39,690 nucleotides of DNA from a virus, in IMG/VR virus record IMGVR_UViG_3300047320_000186, positions 1 through 39,690 of that record; one strand, given 5' to 3'. The notes beneath the pieces are model-generated. The model saw only the letters and a program-made list of their open reading frames with translations. It was not told where the DNA came from and did not search any database. A program made the position numbers and the translations under genes. Of the stretch, positions 17,398 through 24,176 are shown one piece after another (position 1 is the stretch's first letter; each line of letters begins with the position of its first letter).

Positions 17398-17430
17398 GCC
17401 ATCTACTATGAGTAGGTGGCTTATTTTTTT
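17398..17430 (+). terminator. Strong terminator ending the late operon
   Basis: A 9-bp stem (17398-17406 with 17412-17420, one G-T pair) and a 5-nt loop, followed by TTATTTTTTT. Lies 84 nt after the amidase stop and marks the end of the late region. The sequence between holds a smaller inverted repeat, CGCTAG (17344-17349) and CTAGCG (17377-17382). Confidence 0.88.
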
Positions 17431-17451
17431 ATAAAAAATTAGAATAGGACT

Positions 17452-17468
17452 GCTCATAGCGCTCATAG
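17452..17468 (+). promoter_or_regulatory. Tandem GCTCATAG repeats upstream of the ribbon-helix-helix gene
   Basis: Two exact copies of GCTCATAG, 17452-17459 and 17461-17468, 9 nt apart, end 23 nt before the start of the RHH gene. Ribbon-helix-helix proteins commonly bind short tandem repeats at their own promoters, so this may be an autoregulatory operator. No clear -35/-10 pair is visible. Confidence 0.35.
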
Positions 17469-17491
17469 TATGGGGAGAAAGGAGGAATTAT

Positions 17492-17692
17492 ATGCCACGG
17501 CAAAATGCCCGAGTCAAAAGCGTTCATTTTAATGTTACCGTTGAGGATGACTTAAAGATGTTAAATGCCATCGGGAAACGAAATTTCAGTCGCTATGTAA
17601 AACAACTCATAAAAGCGGATCTCGAACGAAAAAAAGAACTGCCGCAGCAGTCCATTAAGCAAAGTGGAGGAATTAAATTTGTTTTAGAGTAA
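17492..17692 (+). CDS. Ribbon-helix-helix DNA-binding protein
   Basis: 66 aa, AAAGGAGG site 8 nt upstream. The segment KSVHFNVTVEDDLKMLNAI followed by NFSRYVKQLIKADLERK fits a beta-strand plus two helices of the Arc/MetJ fold, as in small regulators of plasmids and conjugative elements. It probably binds DNA as a dimer. Place right before the VirB2-like/VirD4-like pair suggests it regulates them, or acts as a DNA-site recognition partner of the ATPase. Confidence 0.7.
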   Translation: MPRQNARVKSVHFNVTVEDDLKMLNAIGKRNFSRYVKQLIKADLERKKELPQQSIKQSGGIKFVLE

Positions 17693-17770
17693 ACCTAAAC
17701 CCGTTAAGGCTTTGACGATGACCACCGTCGCACCACTAGCCACAAGAGCCCATCCAATCAATGCAGACAT
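17684..17770 (-). CDS. Possible 28-aa single-span membrane protein
   Basis: Reads MSALIGWALVASGATVVIVK and a few more residues: one transmembrane helix with hardly any tail. GAAAGGGTG lies 7 nt before the ATG. It is the only candidate in the 135-nt gap before the VirB2-like gene and runs antisense, overlapping the RHH stop by 9 nt. The hydrophobic run argues for a real micro-protein, but short ORFs like this also occur by chance. Confidence 0.35.
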   Translation of the reverse strand: MSALIGWALVASGATVVIVKALTGLGLL

Positions 17771-17827
17771 CGAAAACACCCTTTCTTTTTTATCTTAGCT
17801 TGACCAAAATAGAGGAGGTTATACATC

Positions 17828-18247
17828 ATGTTTACACAAAAGATTGAAACGGTTGGAGGAATCAAGGATTTTTTAGCGCCAAGCCCAGCGAAAAGAAAAG
17901 CGGTTGGTTCTTTAATCGCTGGGGTCGGAATCGGAGCACTCGCCACTCTTATTCCACACACGCCACAAGCAGTGCCGGCTATGGCTATGCCTTTGCCGAT
18001 ACTCGGAAGCGTTGGAGTGGCCGACAAAATCATTCGAGCGTGCGACCCGATTATTCAACTGATTCAGGGAGTCAGTTATCCAGTGGGATTCATCATGATA
18101 ACAGCGGGATTTCTCGTCATCATGACAGGAAACAAACAGAAGGGATTAACCATCATCAAGTGGGCGGCCTTGGGATACATCGGGATGCAGTTTGCTCCAG
18201 CGATCATGGCGATTCTCGTAGAAGTCGGCAGAGCGATGGGGAAATGA
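17828..18247 (+). CDS. VirB2/TrbC-like small membrane protein
   Basis: 139 aa with an AGGAGG site. After a 25-residue cytoplasmic-looking start come an alanine/glycine-rich hydrophobic segment (about 27-62) and then two spans (about 82-100 and 108-128) joined by a short basic loop GNKQKG. That two-helix hairpin with a small charged loop is the pattern of VirB2/TrbC pilin-like proteins of type IV secretion systems in Gram-positive elements. The stop overlaps the next start (ATGA), so it is coupled to the ATPase, its probable partner. A generic membrane anchor cannot be excluded. Confidence 0.55.
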   Translation: MFTQKIETVGGIKDFLAPSPAKRKAVGSLIAGVGIGALATLIPHTPQAVPAMAMPLPILGSVGVADKIIRACDPIIQLIQGVSYPVGFIMITAGFLVIMTGNKQKGLTIIKWAALGYIGMQFAPAIMAILVEVGRAMGK

Positions 18248-20403
18248 TTCACCTAAAAATCACACCTGATAGCCGATTGGATAATAAGAATGTCGAACAT
18301 TTGGCCCAATCTCTTTGCATATATTTAAGTCCTTTGGAAAGGTGGAACGGAAAGGGATTCAATCGAAGTCCTTATATGAGTTTTGAATCTGTACTTGAAA
18401 AAGAAAACACTCATTTTGTGTTAACGGTCCCGAAAGAATTAGAAAGTATAGCGAAAAAATCACTTGAAACCACTTGGCCGAAATCAGCCATTGAGCGAAC
18501 ATCAGACCCACTTGTAGACTCTCCTGTTTTAACCTCCCAACTATCTTTTAACCACCACTATATGTTTGCCTTGAAGGTAAATAAAAACTCACTAGGAGCC
18601 GTCCCAAGCCTTTTAGAAACGGTCAATGCTTTACAAACAGGAGAAAAAATATACATTCAAACACTGGCTACTCCTGCCGAAAAAGATTGGTTTATTGGGG
18701 CAACCAATGCCTATGAACGTTTTAAAAAAGGGGAAATGCCACAAAAATGGCAGTTTAATAAGAAAATGATTGCAAATACTGTTGTGAAAATAGTGGCACA
18801 TACAGCTTTGGAAGTCGCTAATATTACCACAGAGTTAATCACTGGAAAGGAAATGGAGAAAGTAGATTTAAATGGTGGAGAACGAGCCGTGATTTTAAAG
18901 GATGGAAATCTAAGTAAGGCTACCATTCACAAAACAAAGGCTGATGCCTATGAAACAGAAATTCATATTGGAGTAGTAGCCAGTAAAGAACGAGCGACGG
19001 CTTTAATGCGAATGGTCACAATGGCATATAGAGAATTAGACGGAGAGAACTATCTTGTCGAAAATAAGACTAATCAGTCGAAGTCATGGAGGAAGATGAA
19101 AGAAAGAAAAATAGGCAACTTGATAAATAAGGATTACTATTCAATTGCTGAAATCAGCCGATTACACTTGCTGCCGACTGGCGATTTACAAGAAAAATAC
19201 AAAATCCCTCATATAGATAATTTAGAAATCGAAGTCGATAAGATACTCACGTCAGGGGGGCTCTATTTAGGTGATGTAGAAGTGAAAAAGAAATCCATGA
19301 AGGTTTACCAAGCGACAGATAATGACGATATCTTGTGCCTGCCTAGAGTGGTAATCGGGGGAATGGGGTCCGGCAAGACGAAAGGTTATGCGGCTAATTT
19401 TATGGTGGAATCGGTGCGGAATAGATTTGGCTGTCTTGCCATCGATCCAGCGAAAGGAGAAATTTATCAAGAGGTATCCAGTGCTTTAAAACCTGATGAA
19501 ATCGTGAAAATACAACTAGGTGAGATTCCTTTTTCCTTGGATTGGCGAGAAGTAAATCGAAGCAAGAAAGCAAAAAACCGTTTAGCCAATACCATATTAG
19601 GCTTTTTCCAAACTTCAAATGAAGAAGCTGGTGCCCAAACTGCCCGATATATTCGTGCTGCAGTCATGGCCATGCAAACAGGTAAATTAAGCGAGATCGT
19701 TCGTATCTTTGAAGAGGAGGAATATCGAAATCAATTAATGGAAGAAATGTCAGATAGCTTGCATAAAATCACCTTAGAGAAGTTTGGGAAAGAGAGTGAG
19801 AAGCGGCAGGCACAAATCCTTTCTCCTATTTATAACAGGCTCGATATCATTTTAGGCGATGAATATTTATCCGAATGTATGGAATGTGATACAGGAATTG
19901 ATTTAGTGGAGTTAATGGAACAGAAAAAAGCAGTCATTATTAACGTACCCAAAGGCGACTTAGGACCCGAAGTAGTGGACTTGATAGTTAACCTATTGAC
20001 TAGCAAATTAGACCTTGCCATGACGTTAAGAAGTGAGGAAAAACAACATCCATTCTTTGTACTCTTTGACGAACCACATCAATTCTTAAAAAGCGCAAAG
20101 ACCTGGAAAGCGGCAGCAGTGGAAAGTCGAAAATGGCGGTTAGGGTATGTCTGGCTGTTTCATTCGTGGGAACAGATACCCAAAGACTTAGCCGAGATCA
20201 TTAAAGCAGCTGGACCCCATTACACCATTTACAACAGCAGTAAAAAAACATTTAAGGATTTAGCGGAAGAAATTTCACCATACACCGTAGAGGATGGATT
20301 AAAATTGAAACGTCATCATGCCATTAATGTATTAAGAGCAGGAAATGAAATACAGAAACCTTTCATTTGTAAAATGGCTCCACCACCAAGTATAAGGAGG
20401 TAA
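18244..20403 (+). CDS. VirD4/HerA-like DNA-translocase ATPase
   Basis: 719 aa from the ATG overlapping the previous stop. About residues 1-360 are an N-terminal domain without recognised motif. The ATPase core follows: Walker A GGMGSGKT at 372-379, then IDPAKGE, and Walker B FFVLFDEP with D609 and E610; the arginine-rich and HSWEQIP segments after it fit the VirD4/TraG/HerA group. Such hexameric motors pump DNA or couple DNA to a membrane channel. Here there is no relaxase and no full secretion system, so a role in phage DNA movement, exclusion or partition is open. No transmembrane helix, hence need for the coupled membrane protein. Confidence 0.75.
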   Translation: MIHLKITPDSRLDNKNVEHLAQSLCIYLSPLERWNGKGFNRSPYMSFESVLEKENTHFVLTVPKELESIAKKSLETTWPKSAIERTSDPLVDSPVLTSQLSFNHHYMFALKVNKNSLGAVPSLLETVNALQTGEKIYIQTLATPAEKDWFIGATNAYERFKKGEMPQKWQFNKKMIANTVVKIVAHTALEVANITTELITGKEMEKVDLNGGERAVILKDGNLSKATIHKTKADAYETEIHIGVVASKERATALMRMVTMAYRELDGENYLVENKTNQSKSWRKMKERKIGNLINKDYYSIAEISRLHLLPTGDLQEKYKIPHIDNLEIEVDKILTSGGLYLGDVEVKKKSMKVYQATDNDDILCLPRVVIGGMGSGKTKGYAANFMVESVRNRFGCLAIDPAKGEIYQEVSSALKPDEIVKIQLGEIPFSLDWREVNRSKKAKNRLANTILGFFQTSNEEAGAQTARYIRAAVMAMQTGKLSEIVRIFEEEEYRNQLMEEMSDSLHKITLEKFGKESEKRQAQILSPIYNRLDIILGDEYLSECMECDTGIDLVELMEQKKAVIINVPKGDLGPEVVDLIVNLLTSKLDLAMTLRSEEKQHPFFVLFDEPHQFLKSAKTWKAAAVESRKWRLGYVWLFHSWEQIPKDLAEIIKAAGPHYTIYNSSKKTFKDLAEEISPYTVEDGLKLKRHHAINVLRAGNEIQKPFICKMAPPPSIRR

Positions 20404-20416
20404 CACTCCTTTTTTC
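20394..20416 (+). terminator. Intrinsic terminator overlapping the ATPase stop
   Basis: AAGGAG (20394-20399) pairs with CTCCTT (20406-20411) around a 6-nt loop containing the stop codon, followed by TTTTTC. Confidence 0.7.
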
Positions 20417-20437
20417 TTCCTATTAATATGGACAAGC

Positions 20438-20465
20438 TCACCTCTCATATAGTGTACAGAGGTGA
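20438..20465. promoter_or_regulatory. Perfect 8-bp inverted repeat upstream of the integrase
   Basis: TCACCTCT (20438-20445) and AGAGGTGA (20458-20465) are separated by 12 nt containing TATAGT. It could be an operator over the integrase promoter or an integrase arm site. The right arm also supplies a ribosome-site-like GAGGTGA before the ATG at 20473. Confidence 0.45.
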
Positions 20466-20472
20466 TACAGTC

Positions 20473-20637
20473 ATGAAGGTAAAAATTATCAGCGGTCCAC
20501 ATACTGACTCTAATCTACAAAAGTGCTATCATTATATCTTGAACATTTACAGAAAGGAGCAGACAAGTGATAGCAATTTACGCAAGGGTATCGACAGAGG
20601 ATCAATTAAAAGGGTACAGCATCGAAGGACAGATTGA
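20473..20637 (+). CDS. Small MKV-type protein preceding the integrase
   Basis: 54 aa, GAGGTGA upstream. Begins MKVKIISGP and continues SNLQKCYHYILNIYRKE; its last 70 nt overlap the integrase start in another frame. The N-terminal pattern (MKV-hydrophobic-x-x-P, then a helix with aromatic residues) is also seen in the 34-aa protein at 24056, and similar tiny proteins often sit beside serine recombinases of Firmicutes. It might control integrase translation or activity. The C-terminal part in the overlap is poorly constrained. Confidence 0.55.
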   Translation: MKVKIISGPHTDSNLQKCYHYILNIYRKEQTSDSNLRKGIDRGSIKRVQHRRTD

Positions 20638-22057
20638 AGATTGCGAACGGTTAATCGGCACCAATGAATATTTAGTTTATAAGGACGAAGGGATTACAGG
20701 AGAAATCATCAATCGTCCAGACCTTATGAGATTACAAAGGGATATTGAACGAGGGTTAATTACAAAAGTGGTCTGCTATGATCCAGACCGTCTTTCCAGA
20801 AAATTAAGTGTACAGTTATTACTCACTGAACATTTTCATAAGTACAATGTGGAGTTGCAATTCGTCAAACATGAGTATAAAGATAACGCAGAAGGCAATC
20901 TGTTTTTTCAAGTTCGAGGGGCTTTTTCAGAATTTGATAAAGCCAAAATCAAACATAACACCATGACCGGGCGCTATAGAAAAGCCAAAAATGGAAAAGT
21001 AGTGAAGAATGGGAATTTGTTCGGATATTCTTATGACAAAGCCAATAACACCTATGTTATCAATGAAAAAGAAGCAGCTATCATACGAATGATGTTTGAT
21101 GCCTATACTACTAATCGGTTCCAAGGAGTCAATGGGTTAGCCTTGCATCTAACCGAAATAAAAACTCCTACTAAAAGAGGGGGAGGAGTTTGGCATCGGC
21201 AAGTCGTTAAACAAATATTAATGAATGAAGCCTATACCGGTACTTATATTCAGAATCGATGGGATACGGTAGGGAATTATGTGAAGAAACAAGCGGGAGA
21301 AAAGGTAGAATACGGGAAGATGCGGCCCGTAGAAGAATGGATCATCACAAGTATTCCTCCCATCATAACGAAAGAACAATTTGACTATACTCAACAACTC
21401 CTGGAGCAAGGGAGAAGGCGGCATACCAATTTCGGAAAGCATAACTACATGTTATCAGGTTTAGTCCGTTGCGGGCGCTGCGGGTGCACCATGACAGGCA
21501 AGAAACGATTATCCCACGGCAAAGACTTTTATGTATATGAATGCCGAAAGAATACAGCTGGTGCCAAGGATAAAGGGTGCGGCCGTCTTATGAGTGAGAA
21601 CAAACTCAATAAATTTGTATGGGAAAGCTTATTGGAGTTTTTCAACAATCCCGAAAAAATCAATGAGTTTACGGACGAAGCTGCACCTAATTATATTGAA
21701 GATGAATTAAACCATTTAGAAACCGAAATCGAGAAAACGAAAAAAGGCCGCAAGCGGTTATTCCAGCTTGTGACCCTCTCGGAAGATGACCTTGATTTGG
21801 AAGAGATCAAGGAACAAATACGTGATTTGCAATTAAAAGAAAAAGAACTTACTGCTAAGTATACCCAATTATCCGATGAAATAAAAGCCGAAAAAATAAA
21901 AGAACCCTCTCAACTTGCCTTAGAACGAGCCGTTGAAGTGTACCTGGAGAAACGGACACAAGAATTCAGCTTTGACGAAAAGCAAAACCTCATTCGTATG
22001 ATTGCAAAAGAAATTCTTATCATAGACAGTGAAACAGTGCATATCCAGTTATTCTGA
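20567..22057 (+). CDS. Large serine recombinase (integrase), SpoIVCA-like
   Basis: 496 aa, GTG start with AGAAAGGAG upstream. Residues 1-150: resolvase-type catalytic domain with R7 and nucleophile S9 in YARVST, and YDPDRLSRKL. About 155-290: recombinase domain. About 300-350: zinc ribbon (CGRCGCTMTG and ECRKN plus a later cysteine). About 365-460: charged coiled coil. Whole length and many segments (GLVRCGRCG, SHGKDFYVYECRK, GCGRLMSENKLN) are close to Bacillus SpoIVCA, which excises the skin element from sigK during sporulation. It integrates and excises the phage at short att sites without topological needs. Confidence 0.95.
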   Translation: MIAIYARVSTEDQLKGYSIEGQIEDCERLIGTNEYLVYKDEGITGEIINRPDLMRLQRDIERGLITKVVCYDPDRLSRKLSVQLLLTEHFHKYNVELQFVKHEYKDNAEGNLFFQVRGAFSEFDKAKIKHNTMTGRYRKAKNGKVVKNGNLFGYSYDKANNTYVINEKEAAIIRMMFDAYTTNRFQGVNGLALHLTEIKTPTKRGGGVWHRQVVKQILMNEAYTGTYIQNRWDTVGNYVKKQAGEKVEYGKMRPVEEWIITSIPPIITKEQFDYTQQLLEQGRRRHTNFGKHNYMLSGLVRCGRCGCTMTGKKRLSHGKDFYVYECRKNTAGAKDKGCGRLMSENKLNKFVWESLLEFFNNPEKINEFTDEAAPNYIEDELNHLETEIEKTKKGRKRLFQLVTLSEDDLDLEEIKEQIRDLQLKEKELTAKYTQLSDEIKAEKIKEPSQLALERAVEVYLEKRTQEFSFDEKQNLIRMIAKEILIIDSETVHIQLF

Positions 22058-22116
22058 TATGCACTGCCCTACTGTCATCAAGATTTCATTCTTCATTACA
22101 ATACGGCAGTGCGTAT
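22035..22116. other. Candidate phage attachment site (attP)
   Basis: Three copies of one motif in alternating orientation: CAGTGCATAT (22035-22044), ATATGCACTGCC (22057-22068) and GGCAGTGCGTAT (22105-22116). The first two form a perfect 10-bp inverted repeat; the second and third match at 11 of 12 positions. The cluster starts in the last codons of the integrase gene and runs into the noncoding gap after it, where attP sites of serine integrases are often found. The crossover dinucleotide cannot be named without an integrated copy. Confidence 0.45.
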
Positions 22117-22176
22117 ATGACAATAATGTGGCAATAGTTATTGTAGGAAGTCTGACTTTTATATATTTTCAAATTA

Positions 22177-22233
22177 ATCCTTCCGTTTTTGTCGGAATTA
22201 AGATATAGTAAACAGTAAATTTATTGGAAGGAT
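22177..22233 (+). promoter_or_regulatory. Inverted repeat covering the ribosome site of the next gene
   Basis: ATCCTTCC (22177-22184) is the exact complement of GGAAGGAT (22226-22233), which is the ribosome binding site directly before the GTG at 22234. If both arms are in the transcript, the hairpin would hide the ribosome site. A TATAGT at 22203-22208 could instead start transcription after the left arm. Confidence 0.35.
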
Positions 22234-22722
22234 GTGAAAAAATTGCCTTGGGCTCATTATTCGTATCACCGTATCATTAATTATTATCCAAGCATTTTAC
22301 AAAAAATCACAGACATCAAACATCTTAATATGGATTTGTTGATGATGGAAACTCTAGTCCGAGCTGAAGTTTCAAAGCGAGACTTTACGAAGAGACAATT
22401 AAAAATTATTGGTTTTATTTTCACCTTTTCTTTCGGATACGGTAAGGAATGGGGATTGATTCCAAAAATGATGGACTTTGAGTTAGCGGGCATTTCGAAA
22501 ATTAAGATTCGCAACGAGCTGAATCAATTGATTGAAATGGGTGTCGTTGAGTGGAAACAAGAAGAAAATCTATTTCGAATCAATGATCCAAGAAAATGGA
22601 CCGGGGTTCCATATCATAGCACCTATAATGATGAACGTGCGAAAGAGTTGTTTTTCTTGAACTTGCAACATTCTGGGATTGATGTATCTTCTATATTAGA
22701 TGAATTAAAAAAAGGAAAATAG
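22234..22722 (+). CDS. Winged-helix replication-protein-O-like protein
   Basis: 162 aa, GTG start right after GGAAGGAT. Residues about 50-125 (KRQLKIIGFIFTFSFGYGKE, a helix AGISKIKIRNELNQLIEMG and a wing VEWKQEENLFRIN) fit the winged-helix DNA-binding domain seen at the N-terminus of phage replication O-type proteins. It lies apart from the replication genes, beside the integrase and facing the repressor cluster, so it may be a regulator using the same fold. No helicase-interaction domain is present. Confidence 0.6.
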   Translation: MKKLPWAHYSYHRIINYYPSILQKITDIKHLNMDLLMMETLVRAEVSKRDFTKRQLKIIGFIFTFSFGYGKEWGLIPKMMDFELAGISKIKIRNELNQLIEMGVVEWKQEENLFRINDPRKWTGVPYHSTYNDERAKELFFLNLQHSGIDVSSILDELKKGK

Positions 22723-22825
22723 CCATTTTTATTTATCATAAGGTTCCAAAACGGATAATATGTATTGGATAATCTTTTTTTGTTTCAAAGTTCGATTAGT
22801 GCGAACTACCTAGTAGACGAGACTG

Positions 22826-23056
22826 CTATTTAGCAGTTGGATCGTCCGTGACCGATTGCCAGAAGTATAAATCTATTATGTCGCACTTTAACGCATTAGC
22901 AATATTTCTAGCTGTTTCCAAAGACATCACATGTTTATTGTTTACATATTCTGAAATTTGGGATTTAGGGATGTTAGTTAATTCAGCTAATTGCGTTTGA
23001 GTTAAATCGGCTTTTCTTAATCGGTCGCTAAGTAGACACTTACCGACTTTGAACAA
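22826..23056 (-). CDS. XRE-family regulator
   Basis: 76 aa, TTG start with GGAGGTG 8 nt upstream. Helix-turn-helix at about residues 18-55 (LTQTQLAELTNIPKSQISEY, then SLETARNIANALKCDIIDLY). The short C-terminal tail has no oligomerisation domain. It is transcribed leftwards, with the same orientation as the main repressor but in a separate unit. Possible jobs: excision or integrase control, given the neighbouring int and att region. Confidence 0.8.
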   Translation of the reverse strand: MFKVGKCLLSDRLRKADLTQTQLAELTNIPKSQISEYVNNKHVMSLETARNIANALKCDIIDLYFWQSVTDDPTAK

Positions 23057-23132
23057 CCAAGTATCACCTCCAATGGAAACATTATACTTCGTATGATTTT
23101 TATTAACTAGTCATAATTGGAAAAAATAAGTC

Positions 23133-23161
23133 TTTCGTTCCTATTTTAAGTGTACTATAAT
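23133..23161 (+). promoter_or_regulatory. Possible promoter of the 27-aa gene
   Basis: A perfect TATAAT at 23156-23161 lies 42 nt before the TTG at 23203. The matching -35 (near 23133) is poor, so strength is uncertain. Confidence 0.35.
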
Positions 23162-23202
23162 AAATATATAAGAACATTCGTTCGTTAGACGGGGGTCTTA
23201 AC

Positions 23203-23286
23203 TTGAAGAAAACAGTTGACGTGGCTGAAATGATTGCAAATATCAAAAAAGCATTAAAAGAAAAAGAACTTAAAAAAAGCTCCTAA
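23203..23286 (+). CDS. Small 27-aa lysine-rich protein
   Basis: Starts TTG after GGGGGT; reads MKKTVDVAEMIANIKKALKE and ends KKSS. It forms one amphipathic basic helix. The coding region runs between two leftward XRE genes and its stop overlaps the end of the main repressor gene by four bases, tail to tail. It has a plausible promoter of its own. Function unknown; a peptide modulating one of the repressors is a guess. Confidence 0.5.
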   Translation: MKKTVDVAEMIANIKKALKEKELKKSS

Positions 23287-23299
23287 TCATTAGGAGCTT
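23271..23299 (-). terminator. Terminator of the main repressor gene
   Basis: A perfect 10-bp stem (23277-23286 with 23290-23299) around a 3-nt loop; read leftwards it is followed by seven T. It overlaps the convergent stop codons of the repressor and of the 27-aa gene. Confidence 0.85.
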
Positions 23300-23669
23300 C
23301 CATTTGTTTCATTATGCGGTAAAGTTTAATGTGTTTAATCATTTCTTTTATTTCTTCATCAGTTGCTGGCTTACCATCTATTTCTAGGTTGTATTCTTTT
23401 TTTAACGTTTCTAATGTTATATCCCGTTCATAAAGGAGATCGCTTTGGTCTTTAGTAAATATTCCTTTTTCCTCTTCCTTTGAAAAAAAATAAGTCACAT
23501 CTATATCAAAGAATTTAGCTAGTTGTTCTAATAAATCTACAGAGGGGCTATTAATGCCACTTTCCAATTTTGAAATATGTGCATGTGAAACTCCTATTTT
23601 TTCCCCAAGTTCTCTCATAGACAACTTTTTTTCTGTTCGTAGTTTATTGATTTTTTGTCCAATATTCAC
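23283..23669 (-). CDS. Main prophage repressor, XRE family
   Basis: 128 aa. Helix-turn-helix at about residues 5-60 (LSMRELGEKIGVSHAHISKL, then INSPSVDLLEQLAKFFDIDV), followed by a helical C-terminal region with no protease (LexA/CI) active site. It is divergent from the Cro-like gene at 23833 across a 163-nt operator region, which is the classic layout of a lysogeny switch. Because no self-cleavage domain is present, induction probably needs another protein or a host protease. Confidence 0.85.
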   Translation of the reverse strand: MNIGQKINKLRTEKKLSMRELGEKIGVSHAHISKLESGINSPSVDLLEQLAKFFDIDVTYFFSKEEEKGIFTKDQSDLLYERDITLETLKKEYNLEIDGKPATDEEIKEMIKHIKLYRIMKQMEAPND

Positions 23670-23761
23670 ATTATCCCCCCTTCACTAATTCATTTTACAC
23701 AATGGCGTAACTAGAAGTAAACAAAAGTGAATAAATTATAAATTATTTTTATAAATATGTG

Positions 23762-23805
23762 TTGACTAATTATTACCACTAGTGGTAATATGTAGTTACA
23801 GTAAC
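23762..23805 (+). promoter_or_regulatory. Rightward early promoter with palindromic operators
   Basis: -35 TTGACT (23762-23767), -10 TAATAT (23786-23791), spacer 18. The spacer and -10 hold a perfect 20-bp palindrome, ATTACCAC/GTGGTAAT core (23771-23790). GTTACAGTAAC (23795-23805) is a second short palindrome, with GTTACC half-sites further on (about 23811) and after the Cro-like gene (24022-24039). Repressor binding here would shut off the early operon. Confidence 0.75.
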
Positions 23806-23832
23806 AAACAGTTACCAACAGGAGGTGATAAG

Positions 23833-24021
23833 ATGAATAACCAGTTAGCAAAATTACGTGAGCAGAAAAAAATCACTCAAGAGGAATTGGCTTCTGCTGC
23901 TGGTGTATCAAGGAACCACATTTCTAAGATTGAAAATGGTCATGGTGTACCTAGTTTAAAAGTATTATCTGCAATCGCTAAAAAGTTAGACGTAACAATC
24001 AATGATATTTTTTTACCTTAA
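23833..24021 (+). CDS. Cro-like XRE regulator
   Basis: 62 aa starting at the ATG behind GGAGGTGAT. Nearly the whole protein is a helix-turn-helix (KITQEELASAAGVSRNHISK, then PSLKVLSAIAKKLDVTINDI). First gene of the rightward operon and divergent from the repressor, so it is the likely antirepressor-type switch partner that turns down repressor synthesis in lytic growth. Confidence 0.85.
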   Translation: MNNQLAKLREQKKITQEELASAAGVSRNHISKIENGHGVPSLKVLSAIAKKLDVTINDIFLP

Positions 24022-24055
24022 CTGGTAACTGTTAGTTACTAAAGGGAGTGAAGAT

Positions 24056-24160
24056 TTGAAAGTCACGATCATTAACAAGCCATCTGCCGAAACCGAAAAA
24101 AAGGTGTTTCAGTATCTGAACAAGATACTTTCACAAAAATCAGAGCGCAAAGGCGCTTAA
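24056..24160 (+). CDS. Small MKV-type protein, 34 aa
   Basis: TTG start with AAAGGGAG upstream. Reads MKVTIINKPSAETEKKVFQY and ends in a basic tail. It shares the MKV-x-I-I-x-x-P start and following helix with the protein at 20473, so the two may be related. Function unknown. Confidence 0.6.
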   Translation: MKVTIINKPSAETEKKVFQYLNKILSQKSERKGA

Positions 24161-24176
24161 CAAGGAGGAATTGACT

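Noticed and set aside
22826-23286. XRE protein plus 27-aa ORF as a toxin-antitoxin pair
   Set aside because: The two genes are divergent, not an operon, and the peptide shows no toxin feature.
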